Shown one piece after another: positions 23,120 to 32,895 of a stretch of DNA of 64,000 nucleotides. Within the stretch, counting starts at the first letter, position 1; every line of letters begins with the position of its first letter. Origin of the DNA: Bacteroidaceae bacterium (GTDB lineage: Bacteria > Bacteroidota > Bacteroidia > Bacteroidales > Bacteroidaceae); the NCBI GenBank assembly GCA_024697945.1, contig JAILRU010000006.1:1-64000 (forward strand). Direction: 5' to 3'. Under the pieces are notes generated by a model. That model was not told where the DNA came from. It saw nothing but the letters and a program-made list of their open reading frames with translations, and did no database searches. The translations under genes and the position numbers were made by a program.

Positions 23120-24280
23120 TCAACAAAGATTTTGATAAACATGTGTCAAAGCCAAAGCAGATTTATCCCAGGAATACGACTTAAGACGTTCACGTTGTTT
23201 TGCTAATAATTGTTCGCGTTCAAGGCTATTCATGTGGTAAACATACTCAAACATTTCCTCAAAATCGGATGAGTTATTTCTCATATTGAAATAAACCGCA
23301 GCATCTCCGGCAATTTCAGGAAAGCAACTAGCTCGATTGAGCATAACGGGACAATCGGCGGTATAGGCCTCTAATATGGGGATTCCAAATCCTTCATAAG
23401 AAGATGGATAAGCGAAAGCAATCGCATGATGATATAAATCTAAGAGTTCCTGATGCGTTTCTACAAAAAGATGTATGAAACGTTCTTTCATTCCAAAAGC
23501 TTCAAAAAAGAACTTTTCTTCTGGTGTAAATGGTTTACCAGTACATACAATTTTCAAATCATGGTGCCGTTGCAGGATTGGCATACAGTCGCGACAAAAA
23601 GGCATAAAGTTCTTATACATATGACGCTCACCTATATATAACAAGTATTCAAAATCATAATTGGTCTCCACAGAGGGATAATATGGCTTCGTGTCTGCAC
23701 CATGATATATAACTGTAATCTTTTCTTCAGGTATTTGAAAAATATTTATTATATCTTTTTTTGTTTGCTCACTAACCGCCACAATATGTGTTGCCACAGG
23801 TATTAATTTTCTCTTCATTAGAATCTGAGGTTCTTGGGAAGAATAGTATTTGGGGAACAACTCTGGAATCATATCATGCACAGTTAAAACAAAAGGCTTA
23901 TCCTTTAACAAAGGAAGGAAATAATCGTTGAAAAAAGTAGGATGAAACACGTCAAAGTTTTTCTGTTTCAATAAGCGTTCTGTTTCGAACCTATTCATTT
24001 GCGGCCATCGGTCCCAACTTTTAAAATGTCCTGTTTGGATATTTCTTATTGCTTTATAAAGAACCCGCTTTAATGGAAATTTCCCTTTTTTAAGAAATCT
24101 GTTATAGTCATCATATTTGTTTGCAAAGCCCATTTCACGAAGATATACATTCTCTGTTTCCTTGATTCCAATATAAGCTTCCACCTCTGGAGGAAGGTGC
24201 TTATAAAGCTCTGCAAAACATTTTGAAACTCCTCCATGAGTCTGCATATCAAAAGCTTGGCTATCGTATAAGACTTTCAT
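23120..24280 (-). CDS. Glycosyltransferase family 4 (GT-B), paralogue
   Basis: The 386-residue GT4 enzyme shares long stretches with the product at 21092-22303: DSQAFDMQTHGGVS, the VLTVHDMI block, VSEQTKKDI, and YPSSYEGFGIPILEAY with NRASCFPEIAG. The coding strands also look similar around the 5' ends. A duplication followed by divergence would let the two enzymes add similar sugars at different positions. AT-rich compared with the housekeeping genes around. Confidence 0.9.
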   Translation of the reverse strand: MKVLYDSQAFDMQTHGGVSKCFAELYKHLPPEVEAYIGIKETENVYLREMGFANKYDDYNRFLKKGKFPLKRVLYKAIRNIQTGHFKSWDRWPQMNRFETERLLKQKNFDVFHPTFFNDYFLPLLKDKPFVLTVHDMIPELFPKYYSSQEPQILMKRKLIPVATHIVAVSEQTKKDIINIFQIPEEKITVIYHGADTKPYYPSVETNYDFEYLLYIGERHMYKNFMPFCRDCMPILQRHHDLKIVCTGKPFTPEEKFFFEAFGMKERFIHLFVETHQELLDLYHHAIAFAYPSSYEGFGIPILEAYTADCPVMLNRASCFPEIAGDAAVYFNMRNNSSDFEEMFEYVYHMNSLEREQLLAKQRERLKSYSWDKSALALTHVYQNLC

Positions 24281-24296
24281 ATCGTATAATAAAAAA

Positions 24297-25727
24297 TTAT
24301 GATGCGTATGAAAAGATTACTAACACAAAAGAAACAATCAATAGGCCAATGAGCCATCGTCCTATATTCAAATACTTTTTTTTCTTCTGTATCAACCTGT
24401 TTCTCTCTGCATTAAGCGATTCTATTTCTCTCTGAAGTTCTGATGTTTGTTGCTGGAGTGCAACGTTTTGTTGTTGAATTTGAAGAAATCTTTGCTCATA
24501 AATTTCTTTTTCTTTTCTTTTAGAAAAGATGAACTTATTCACCTCTTCTAAACAATATTGTTTCCATTGCTGTATTTCCCATGCACCTTTTTTGCATCCT
24601 AAATGCTCTTTAAGAAATGCAAGAGAAACGGACCGAATGGCTTCTAATTTTTCATCTACTTCATTCCAGTTGATGGGTTCCTGCATTATCTTCTGTAGAT
24701 TCATGTCATCTGTAATGATTCGTTCCTGCAATCCCAAATCAGCAAGGACAGAAATAATGCGGTCATTCCCCGCGAACATACTCTCGGGTCTCAATCCCAC
24801 AAAAAAAGGTTTATGAAGGAGAATTGAGAAAATCATGCCATGAAAAGAGGTCGTCAACACATACTGGCTACCGTCAATAATCCGTATCCAATCTTGGATA
24901 GAAGGATAAAAGTATTCTGCATTTTCTATGAATTCTATATCTGATTGTCCCTCTCCATTGGCATGAACTGCAATGGCTCGAATCCCTTGATTGAAATTAT
25001 AGCGATTGAAGTCACTCCAAAATGGAAAATCTTCTCGTTTAACATTGACATGATAAACAAACATATAGTTGACCGGAAGCTCCATCTGTGACTCCTTTGC
25101 CAATCTGCGATAATAGTCTCCGTCCAAAAGCATCGTAGGATCTGCTACCCATTTGGCATTAGATCCCACATTCTTACAAATATCTATACCTGTCTTCTCA
25201 CGTACACTTATGGCATCGAATCGATTCAAACACTCTTTCAATTGACCATCTAATTCTGGAGGATAGGATTTTAAAGAAAAACTGGGAGCATACGAGATTC
25301 GCAGGATGTTCTCAGGACCAAAATTAAGGAAGTATATCTGATTGTCAATATAGGAAAGTAACTGAGCCCAAACTTGGTCACTTCCTGTTAGATAACAATC
25401 CGCAATAGGAGGAAACAACTGTATTTCTTCAAGATGGTTGTATGCGTTCTTGGAAAGATTCAGGTGATTTTGGCGAAAGTCATCAAAATATCGATTGGCT
25501 GAGCAACCTGACTTTGCCACTTCCCACTTTGCTTTGTCCAGTAGTTTGTCGAAATTGGGTTCTATTGGTTCCATTCCAAGAGTCAGGGGAAGAGATTCAT
25601 GAAATCCGTAACGAATGATATAGGGGAAGTGTCCCATTCGCATAAGAACCTGCTGCAAAGCAAAAGCTTGCAATAGCTGTCCGTAATTTGTCTGGGACTG
25701 GAAAAATGTGGTGATAGCGATTCTCAT
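24297..25727 (-). CDS. Polysaccharide pyruvyl transferase family protein with C-terminal membrane anchor
   Basis: The 476-residue protein begins RIAITTFFQSQTNYGQLLQA and has YLTGSDQVWAQ, SYAPSFSLKSYP and LTTSFHGMIFSILLHKPF, all typical of the pyruvyl transferase family that puts ketal-linked pyruvate on surface sugars. Residues about 405-450 form a Gln/Glu-rich coiled coil and 455-475 a transmembrane helix (IGRWLIGLLIVSFVLVIFSY). The family normally ends before this, so the anchor is unusual. Its FrhB-like partner is directly upstream. Confidence 0.85.
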   Translation of the reverse strand: MRIAITTFFQSQTNYGQLLQAFALQQVLMRMGHFPYIIRYGFHESLPLTLGMEPIEPNFDKLLDKAKWEVAKSGCSANRYFDDFRQNHLNLSKNAYNHLEEIQLFPPIADCYLTGSDQVWAQLLSYIDNQIYFLNFGPENILRISYAPSFSLKSYPPELDGQLKECLNRFDAISVREKTGIDICKNVGSNAKWVADPTMLLDGDYYRRLAKESQMELPVNYMFVYHVNVKREDFPFWSDFNRYNFNQGIRAIAVHANGEGQSDIEFIENAEYFYPSIQDWIRIIDGSQYVLTTSFHGMIFSILLHKPFFVGLRPESMFAGNDRIISVLADLGLQERIITDDMNLQKIMQEPINWNEVDEKLEAIRSVSLAFLKEHLGCKKGAWEIQQWKQYCLEEVNKFIFSKRKEKEIYEQRFLQIQQQNVALQQQTSELQREIESLNAERNRLIQKKKKYLNIGRWLIGLLIVSFVLVIFSYAS

Positions 25728-25748
25728 TTACATCTATAGTTAAACATT

Positions 25749-26870
25749 TCAGATGAAGTCTGTGAAATTGGTTTTGTATTTTTGGAAAAAGACAGGCCTC
25801 TTATCATTTTCTTCATAGGAAATTCTCCATGATGGATTGTATTGAATCGCATCCTCGAATTTTACCTCTTGACTACGACACCCCGTTTCATTGAAAGCCA
25901 AAGCACCCTTCTCTGTGTTTATCAGGACAAGACTTGTTCCTTTGTCATCATCAAAGCCTTCTATTACTCTATGTACATTCCAAAAATCAGCCAAGGTTAT
26001 ATCACTCTGGCTTCGTCCTTCTTTGCTCGAACAATGATAACACGAGGGGCGAAGATTGAGATTAAGTAGAAATGACCTCATGTAAGAATTCTCGTAGTGG
26101 ACGGAAGAAAATCTATTATTTTGTATTCCTGCTAATTCTATAACCACATTAAATCGTTTCCATCCGTTATCCTTATTCCTGAACTCAATTTTACGAATTG
26201 CTCTTATAGGATCTTTTGCGTAAATAATTCTGTTAAACCAACTTTTCCTGACTAATTTTTTTGCTACATCATTGATGTACCATTTCCAAATTTGAGGACT
26301 TGATACACCATGACAAACGAAATCGACAGTTAGAAGATGTTTGTATGATTTTCCCAAAAAAAGCTGTAAACCTGACACTTGACAAGGTGTGCCTACAAAC
26401 ATTACGGGCTTGCCCTCTTCTAGCAGATTTCTCACTTCAATGAAACAATGCCCTATTTTACTTTGCACATATTTACTGCCTCGATAAAAAGGAATGTCTT
26501 TCATCCTGTCTGTTCCACTATGTTCAACCATCCAAGAAGGAGTGAATCTGGCTCCATATACCGTACCACCTTGATTGACACATTTTTCTGCCAACAAAGA
26601 AAAGATACCTCCAGAACTGCTTTTGAGGCGGACATCCTCTTGGATATTGATGGCAGCAAAAACTTTCAGAGGAACTTGTTTTGAAAAAAGAGACATTGAA
26701 GGACAAACCTTTTCGCACAATCCGCAATCTAAGCATTTTGACTCATCCACGACAGGATACAGAAAGCCCTCACTGTCTTCCTGCATCGTGATGCACCTTC
26801 TCGGACAAACTTGTTTGCACGCAGAACAGCCACAGCAGGTTTGATGATTGGCAATCCTCGTTTGTCTCAT
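25749..26870 (-). CDS. FrhB-like iron-sulfur protein of polysaccharide loci
   Basis: The 373-residue protein has two 4Fe-4S motifs near the N-terminus (CCGCSACKQVCP and CLDCGLCEKVCP) and a FrhB/F420-hydrogenase beta-like domain (SSGGIFSLLAE, GTPCQVSGLQLFLG, DFVCHGVSSP). Despite the family name, such genes pair with pyruvyl transferases in Bacteroidetes glycan loci, where a redox role in sugar modification is presumed but not established. A cysteine set near 275 (SCYHCSS) may hold another site. Confidence 0.88.
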   Translation of the reverse strand: MRQTRIANHQTCCGCSACKQVCPRRCITMQEDSEGFLYPVVDESKCLDCGLCEKVCPSMSLFSKQVPLKVFAAINIQEDVRLKSSSGGIFSLLAEKCVNQGGTVYGARFTPSWMVEHSGTDRMKDIPFYRGSKYVQSKIGHCFIEVRNLLEEGKPVMFVGTPCQVSGLQLFLGKSYKHLLTVDFVCHGVSSPQIWKWYINDVAKKLVRKSWFNRIIYAKDPIRAIRKIEFRNKDNGWKRFNVVIELAGIQNNRFSSVHYENSYMRSFLLNLNLRPSCYHCSSKEGRSQSDITLADFWNVHRVIEGFDDDKGTSLVLINTEKGALAFNETGCRSQEVKFEDAIQYNPSWRISYEENDKRPVFFQKYKTNFTDFI

Positions 26871-26917
26871 GTTAATGTTAATATAATCTCGAATTATGTT
26901 TTTTCCTTTTGCTTCCT

Positions 26918-28753
26918 CTACAGCTGCTGCATGTCGTAGAGGCGTTTGTAGTAGCCGTCTTTGGCGATGAGTTCATCGTGTTGGCCGCTTTCAACTATCT
27001 CACCTTCGTAGATGACGTGGATGATGTCGGCATTCTTGATGGTAGAGAGCCGATGGGCGATGGCAACTGTGGTGCGCGACTTCATGAGGCGGTCCAATGC
27101 TTCCTGCACCAAGTGTTCTGACTCTGTATCGAGAGCCGACGTAGCCTCATCGAGGATGAGGATGGGCGGATTCTTGAGGATGGCACGAGCTATGCTGACG
27201 CGTTGTCTCTGTCCTCCGGAGAGGCGTCCTCCCCTATCACCTATGACCGTATCATAGCCCTTTTCTGTCTCCATGATGAAGTCGTGAGCGTTGGCAATCT
27301 TGGCAGCCTCGATGACCTGCTCCATTGTGGCATTCTCCACACCGAAAGTAATGTTGTTGTAGAAGGTATCGTTGAAAAGAATAGCCTCCTGATTGACATT
27401 GCCGATGAGTGCACGGAGGTCGTGTATCCTGACGTCGCGAATATCCTTGCCATCAACAAGTATCTGTCCGCTGCGCACATCGTGATAACGAGGTATCAAA
27501 TCCACGAGCGTCGATTTGCCTGAACCGGATTGTCCCACCAAAGCAACCGTCTTGCCCTTCGGTATGGTGAGGTTGATATGCTTGAGGACATCGCGGCCTT
27601 CATTATAATAGAAAGAAACATCGCGAAGTTCAACCTGCTGTTCGAAGCTGTCCAAGGGCTTCGGTTCTGCTACTTCCTTGATGGGGTTCTCTGCCTTGAG
27701 GATGTAGTCGATACGGTCCATTGAGGCAAGTCCCAGGGGTATCATATAAGCCTGGCGTGTGAGGTCCTTGATGGGATTGATGACGCTATAGAGGATGACC
27801 ATGTAGAAGATGAAGGTTGAAGCGTCGATAAAGCCGTCGCCTTCGAGAATCAGCCAACCGCCGAAAAGCAACACGATGACAATAATGAGCGTACCCATCG
27901 ATTCCGATACAGGATGTGCTGCGTTGATGCGCATCATCATGCCTATCATACCCTTACGAAACTCATTGTTTATGTAGTTGAAGCGCTTGGCCATCTTGTC
28001 TTCGGCTATGAAAGCCTTGACGATACGCAGGCCGCTGAGTGTCTCCTCTATCTGTGCCATAATCTCCGAGAGACCTGCCTGAACGCTTGCCGAACGACTT
28101 TTTAGTTTTTTGGTCACGGTACCCATAATCCAAGCTGCAGGTGGTGTGACAACGAGCACAAAGACGGTCAATTGCCAGCTGACGGTGAAAAGGGTAATGA
28201 AGCAAATAATGATGGCGATAGGCTGCTGTATGAGGGTGCTAATGGCTGAGGTAACAGAGTTCTCAACGATTTGAATATCTGTGCTCATACGAACAATGAT
28301 ATCGCCCTTGCGCTCTGCCGAGAAGAAACTCAGGGGCAAGCGCATAATTTTCTTGTACATGTCCATACGGATATCGCGAACGACACCTGTGCTCAGCGGC
28401 ATCATGATGTTTGCTGCGCCCCAATAGCCGATACATTTCAGACAAGTCATGAAGACAAGTATGCCACCCATCAGACACAGCGTGAGGAAAGCTCCGTTAC
28501 TGGCTATCTGTTCCTGCACCCAGGCGTATGCATTGTTGACGATGATGTCCTTGTTCAGCGTTCCCCAAGTCCATTCCTGATAGGTATAAACGTTTTGGTC
28601 TATCTTGAAGAGAATGTTCAGAATGGGAATGAGCACCACGAACGAGAAGACGTTAAGCCATTGTGCCACGAAATTCAACACAATAGACCAAACAATATAC
28701 ATCTTGTAAGGTCGGAAATAACGGGAAACTATCTCAAGGAATTGCTTTATCAT
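26918..28753 (-). CDS. ABC exporter, MsbA-like (fused membrane and ATPase domains)
   Basis: The 611-residue half-transporter has six transmembrane helices in about 1-330 and an ATPase domain with Walker A VGQSGSGKSTL (about 407), signature LSGGQRQRVSIARAI and Walker B ILILDEATSALD. Full proteins act as homodimers flipping lipids or lipid-linked glycans. In this locus it is the only visible exporter; no Wzx or Wzy is present. The gene overlaps the upstream sulfatase-fold gene by 4 nt. Confidence 0.9.
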   Translation of the reverse strand: MIKQFLEIVSRYFRPYKMYIVWSIVLNFVAQWLNVFSFVVLIPILNILFKIDQNVYTYQEWTWGTLNKDIIVNNAYAWVQEQIASNGAFLTLCLMGGILVFMTCLKCIGYWGAANIMMPLSTGVVRDIRMDMYKKIMRLPLSFFSAERKGDIIVRMSTDIQIVENSVTSAISTLIQQPIAIIICFITLFTVSWQLTVFVLVVTPPAAWIMGTVTKKLKSRSASVQAGLSEIMAQIEETLSGLRIVKAFIAEDKMAKRFNYINNEFRKGMIGMMMRINAAHPVSESMGTLIIVIVLLFGGWLILEGDGFIDASTFIFYMVILYSVINPIKDLTRQAYMIPLGLASMDRIDYILKAENPIKEVAEPKPLDSFEQQVELRDVSFYYNEGRDVLKHINLTIPKGKTVALVGQSGSGKSTLVDLIPRYHDVRSGQILVDGKDIRDVRIHDLRALIGNVNQEAILFNDTFYNNITFGVENATMEQVIEAAKIANAHDFIMETEKGYDTVIGDRGGRLSGGQRQRVSIARAILKNPPILILDEATSALDTESEHLVQEALDRLMKSRTTVAIAHRLSTIKNADIIHVIYEGEIVESGQHDELIAKDGYYKRLYDMQQL

Positions 28754-30573
28754 CTGTTTCTCCTTATAATTTTCATCTCGTCCAGCTGGTCGTAACTGGT
28801 TTGCAGGATAGCTTTAGCACGACGGACACGCAGGCCGTCGTCAGCGGGCTGTTCTACAATCGTAACATCGCCGGAAATGTCGTATATGCTTGTACCTGTA
28901 TTGTCTGTGAAAAGGAGACCTGCGGGATAGTTGCAATAGACGAAGGGATAAGTGTATGTTTTGCTCAGGACGTTGCGGCTCCAGGGATATTCGTCGTGGC
29001 GGATGCCCATCTGCGAGAGCAAGGTTGCCGGAATGTCGCTTTGGTTCATAAGAATGTCCATCTTGCGTGGCTCGCGAATGGCACCACCCATCCAGAGCAT
29101 AGGAGCATGGAAGAAGCCTGGGTCGTCGTAGCTTTGCTTGTAGAGGAACCCGTGGTCTGGTATCATGATGACAAGCAGGTTGTCCCATTGTGGCAGTTGT
29201 CGCAGGCTATCAACCATGCAGGCAATGCTGTAGTCGGTATAGGCGAAGGCATTGAGTTTCTCGTCCTCAAGACGATGATAGGGCACATCCCACGGTTCGT
29301 GGCTGGAGAGTGTCTGAGCCACCAGGAAGTGGTGGCCGTCTTTCCAGTTAGAAATAAGCTCGCAGGCTTTCTGCAGAGCTGTGCTGTCGTTTACGCCCCA
29401 ACCGCCGCTTTTCTGTTCAAGAGTGAAGGCGGTATTGTCGTAGAGATGAGCAAAGTTCATGTCCTCCAGGTATTGCTGCTTGCCCATGTTCGTCATCGCT
29501 CCGCCGTAGATGTAGGATGTCTCGTAGCCTTCCCGTTCCAAAGAGCGGGCAAGGGATGGAAGAGCGGGATGGAACTCCCTTTGCTTCATGAGGCCAATAT
29601 CTGTATAGCTCAACCAGCCACAGAAGGCAGAGACGGTGCCGCGGTCAGTTCGGAAGGAGTTGCTGTAGTAGTTCTCCCAAAAGATGCCTTGCGGAATGTG
29701 TCGGCTCCAGCCGGGAGCCACGTCGGGCAAACCACCCAGCTCCTTGACAAAGCGGCTGCCAAAGCCTTCGATGAAGACCAAGAGAATATCGGGACGCTGC
29801 GAGGTGAGCAAGGTGTCCTGAATGTCGTCGGCTGGCTCCGGGTAGAGACCTTGGAAGAGGTCGGCCCTCTCTTCTTCGGGAAGGTAGTCATAACGCTTGG
29901 CGTAATTATCGGTGAAACGGACACTACTGGCAAAGGCATAAACGGGATTGACCGCAGCATGATTGGCCAGCAAGGCACGGGGATTTCCATAGACATCGCC
30001 CTCGTGCATGAAACAGAAACCGGATACAATCAGGAAAATCCAGATGATGCTGATGTTGCGCATCCAGAGACGCTCAGAATGGCCTGAAGGCAGTTTCTTC
30101 GGGGTGAGCATGATGCTGGGAACTATCGTCCAAAGTGCCAACAGGAGGAATGTCACAACACGCACTAAGATATACGAGAAGCTGACACTATTGGTAGCAC
30201 CTTCGGGTGAGGCAGCATAGCTCAGAACCACCATGCCGAGTTTGAACTGCCAGTACTCGTACATCACGGCATCGGCAACGATGATAGCCGAAACAACCAG
30301 TCCCATAACGATATAGTATGGAGCAAGCCAAGCCCTGAGTTGCAGGCTGGGACGACGCAAGGCGAGGAGTCCTACGAGCCAAGGTACGGCGAGCAACATG
30401 GCCGCCACCATAAGGTCGTGCCCCACGAAGCCACGCCAACAGGCACCAAAAGCATCGACGAACGAAAGCTGATGCACACAGCGATTGTTCAAGATAAAAC
30501 CTATTCTGCCTAACAGGAAGATGATAAGCAGGTGACAATAGATATACTCTAAATAATGAATGTTACGTTTCAT
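28750..30573 (-). CDS. LTA-synthase-like membrane sulfatase-fold protein
   Basis: The 607-residue protein has about five N-terminal transmembrane helices (1-185) and a periplasmic alkaline-phosphatase/sulfatase fold. The nucleophile region is SFRTDRGTVSAFCGW (Thr), with metal-binding PDILLVFIEGFGS, SSHEPWDVPYH and IPDHG. Relatives transfer phosphoglycerol or phosphoethanolamine. With the Stealth enzyme nearby, a phosphate-decorated surface glycan is a reasonable inference. It is coupled to both neighbours by 4-nt overlaps. Confidence 0.88.
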   Translation of the reverse strand: MKRNIHYLEYIYCHLLIIFLLGRIGFILNNRCVHQLSFVDAFGACWRGFVGHDLMVAAMLLAVPWLVGLLALRRPSLQLRAWLAPYYIVMGLVVSAIIVADAVMYEYWQFKLGMVVLSYAASPEGATNSVSFSYILVRVVTFLLLALWTIVPSIMLTPKKLPSGHSERLWMRNISIIWIFLIVSGFCFMHEGDVYGNPRALLANHAAVNPVYAFASSVRFTDNYAKRYDYLPEEERADLFQGLYPEPADDIQDTLLTSQRPDILLVFIEGFGSRFVKELGGLPDVAPGWSRHIPQGIFWENYYSNSFRTDRGTVSAFCGWLSYTDIGLMKQREFHPALPSLARSLEREGYETSYIYGGAMTNMGKQQYLEDMNFAHLYDNTAFTLEQKSGGWGVNDSTALQKACELISNWKDGHHFLVAQTLSSHEPWDVPYHRLEDEKLNAFAYTDYSIACMVDSLRQLPQWDNLLVIMIPDHGFLYKQSYDDPGFFHAPMLWMGGAIREPRKMDILMNQSDIPATLLSQMGIRHDEYPWSRNVLSKTYTYPFVYCNYPAGLLFTDNTGTSIYDISGDVTIVEQPADDGLRVRRAKAILQTSYDQLDEMKIIRRNR

Positions 30574-31001
30574 TTCTTCCTTCCAAAATCTGCAGGGATT
30601 TCACCCCATTCTTCTGTATTCCATTTAAGCACTTCGGCATGTTTTGGATTTTGCCAAAGCCAATTCTCGGCTCGAATGACGAGGTCGAGCACCTGGGCAG
30701 TCTGTTCGTTGCGCTGAAGGGTGGTCTTTGCTTTCTTGTTGCGCACCCAAGCCATACCGCTGATGCTGTCGCTATAGACTTTCATGTCCCAGCCGTTCTT
30801 CTTGATGAAGGCCAAAGCATGGACGATAGCGAGGAATTCGCCGATGTTATTGGTGCCTTGGATGGGGCCGAAATGGAAGAGCCTCTGTTCGTTGCCGAGA
30901 TACACCCCTTGGTACTCCATTGCACCAGGATTGCCGCTACAGCCGGCATCGACTGCAATAGCATTAAAATCGACTATACCTTTCAGCTTCTCGTAATCCA
31001 T
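30570..31001 (-). CDS. rnhA: Ribonuclease HI
   Basis: The 143-residue protein shows the RNase H acidic residues: Asp in AIAVDAGCSGNPG, Glu in NNIGEFLAIVHAL, Asp in KVYSDSISGMAWV, and a C-terminal Asp in IPADFGRKK. It degrades RNA in RNA-DNA hybrids. The lack of an N-terminal hybrid-binding domain fits this type in Bacteroidales. It overlaps the next gene by 4 nt and lies 47 nt after argS. Confidence 0.88.
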   Translation of the reverse strand: MDYEKLKGIVDFNAIAVDAGCSGNPGAMEYQGVYLGNEQRLFHFGPIQGTNNIGEFLAIVHALAFIKKNGWDMKVYSDSISGMAWVRNKKAKTTLQRNEQTAQVLDLVIRAENWLWQNPKHAEVLKWNTEEWGEIPADFGRKK

Positions 31002-31007
31002 GCTTTC

Positions 31008-31048
31008 CCCTTATTCACCTTTTCAATTTTTTCACCTTTTCAACTTTA
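31008..31048. repeat. TTTTCACC/TTTTCAA word array between argS and rnhA
   Basis: Words TTCACCTTTTCAA and TTTTTCACCTTTTCAAC repeat twice in the gap. They resemble the insertions in gluQ at 61251-61290 in complement. Confidence 0.75.
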
Positions 31049-32848
31049 CTACATCCTTTCCGGCACTTCAATTCCTAAAAGTCCCATAGCTTTCTTGACG
31101 ACCTGACTGACGGCGGCAGAAAGAACAATGCGGAACAGGCGTTTCTTCTCGTCCTCTTCGTGCAGCACGCTGAAGTCGTGATAGAACTGATTGTATTCCT
31201 TCACCAGATCGTAGCAATAGTTGGCGATGCAGCTGGGGTTGTAGTCGGTTCCTGCCTGCTTGACTGCTGCCTGGAAGCCCTGCAGGTGCTGGATGAGGCT
31301 GATTTCCTTTTCAGCGAGGGATATACCTTGTACATCGCGCACCAGCCATTGTATATTATTTTCCGCAGCCTTGCGAAGGATGGAACGGATACGGGCATAG
31401 GTGTATTGGATGAAGGGACCTGTGTTGCCGTTGAAGTCGATGCTTTCTTCTGGGTTGAAGAGCATATTCTTGCGGGCATCGACCTTGAGGATGAAGTATT
31501 TGAGGGCGCCCATTCCGACGATGCGGGCAATCTCCTGAGCCTCATCCTCCGTGATGTCCTCCAGCTTGTTGACTTTGTCGGCGGAGAGCTCCCTTGCGTC
31601 CTGAATCATTGTGGCGATGAGGTCGTCGGCATCCACTACGGTTCCCTCGCGGCTCTTCATCTTGCCGTTTGGCAGTTCCACCATTCCGTAGGAGAAGTGC
31701 ACGAGGTCCTTGCCCCACTTGAAGCCGAGCTTGTCGAGCAGAATCGAGAGCACCTGGAAGTGGTAGTTCTGTTCGTTGCCCACCACGTAAATCATCTTGT
31801 CGATGGGATAGTCCTGGAATCTGAGCTTGGCCGTACCGATGTCCTGCGTCATATAGACGCTGGTACCATCGGAGCGAAGCAGAAGCTTTTCGTCGAGTCC
31901 TTCCTTCGTGAGGTCAGCCCAGACAGAGCCGTCTTCCCTGCGATAGAAGAAGCCTTTCTCGAGACCTTCCTCCACCTTCTCCTTGCCCTCCAGATAGGTC
32001 TCGCTCTCGTAGTAAATCTTGTCGAAGCTGACACCCAAAGCCTTGTAGGTCTCGTCGAAGCCGGCATAGACCCACTCGTTCATCTTCTTCCAGAGGGCAC
32101 GCACCTCGGGGTCGTTCTGCTCCCATTTGACAAGCATCTCGTGGGCTTCCCTGATGAGCGGAGCCTCTTGCTTGGCTTGCTCTTCGTCCATACCCTGTGC
32201 CACAAGTTCAGCCACTTCTTGACGATAGTGCTTGTCGAAGGCCACGTAGTAGTCGCCGATGAGGTGGTCGCCTTTCTTGCCTGAGCTTTCGGGTGTCTCG
32301 CCGTTGCCCCACTTCAGCCAGGCCAGCATCGACTTGCAGATGTGGATGCCGCGGTCGTTCACGATGTTGGTCTTCACCACCTTGTTGCCGTTGGCCTGCA
32401 TCACCTGTGCCAAAGCCCATCCGAGCAGGTTGTTGCGGACGTGCCCCAGGTGGAGAGGCTTGTTGGTGTTGGGGCTTGAATATTCAATCATCACCAGCGG
32501 ACTGTCGTCTGTGACGGGTGTGAAGCCGTAGTTGGGGTTCTCGTAAATCTCCTGGAGGATGCTTATCCATTGTGCGGAAGCGATGCTGATGTTCAGGAAT
32601 CCCTTCACGACATTGAAGCCGCTGACGACCTCCGGCAGCTTCTCCTGGAGGCGTTCGCCAATCTCCTGCCCCGTAACTTCCGGCGCCTTGTGGCTCATCT
32701 TGGTAAAAGGGAAGACAACGAGCGTCACCTGCCCCTCGAATTCAGGCCTTGTCTGCTGCAACTGTACCATCTTCTCAGGCACCTGCTGACCATAGAGTTC
32801 CTCCACTATGGCCTCGACAGCCTGCACTATTTTCAATTCAAAATCCAT
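31049..32848 (-). CDS. argS: Arginyl-tRNA synthetase
   Basis: The 599-residue class I synthetase charges tRNA-Arg. It has the N-terminal Add-1 domain, the HIGH-like HLGHVRNN (about 137-144) preceded by EYSSPNTNKPL, the KMSKS-equivalent KMKSREGT (about 397), and a helical anticodon-binding domain with the usual C-terminal VSQVVKKAMGLLGIEVPERM. Length and ends match the family. It heads the leftward run that includes the glycan genes, with its own probable -7 box at 32882-32889. Confidence 0.96.
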   Translation of the reverse strand: MDFELKIVQAVEAIVEELYGQQVPEKMVQLQQTRPEFEGQVTLVVFPFTKMSHKAPEVTGQEIGERLQEKLPEVVSGFNVVKGFLNISIASAQWISILQEIYENPNYGFTPVTDDSPLVMIEYSSPNTNKPLHLGHVRNNLLGWALAQVMQANGNKVVKTNIVNDRGIHICKSMLAWLKWGNGETPESSGKKGDHLIGDYYVAFDKHYRQEVAELVAQGMDEEQAKQEAPLIREAHEMLVKWEQNDPEVRALWKKMNEWVYAGFDETYKALGVSFDKIYYESETYLEGKEKVEEGLEKGFFYRREDGSVWADLTKEGLDEKLLLRSDGTSVYMTQDIGTAKLRFQDYPIDKMIYVVGNEQNYHFQVLSILLDKLGFKWGKDLVHFSYGMVELPNGKMKSREGTVVDADDLIATMIQDARELSADKVNKLEDITEDEAQEIARIVGMGALKYFILKVDARKNMLFNPEESIDFNGNTGPFIQYTYARIRSILRKAAENNIQWLVRDVQGISLAEKEISLIQHLQGFQAAVKQAGTDYNPSCIANYCYDLVKEYNQFYHDFSVLHEEDEKKRLFRIVLSAAVSQVVKKAMGLLGIEVPERM

Positions 32849-32881
32849 ATCTTGCTACATTATTATATACAATACGCGCTG

Positions 32882-32889
32882 CAAAGGTA
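32882..32889 (-). promoter_or_regulatory. Probable -7 box of argS
   Basis: Minus-strand TACCTTTG. No TTG sits at the normal distance; an AAATTCA heptad array (32896-32932) occupies the -33 region. Confidence 0.5.
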
Positions 32890-32895
32890 CTGATT

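Noticed and set aside
28801..30087. 428-codon frame antisense to the LTA-synthase-like gene
   Set aside because: No recognisable protein and fully covered by a well-supported gene.
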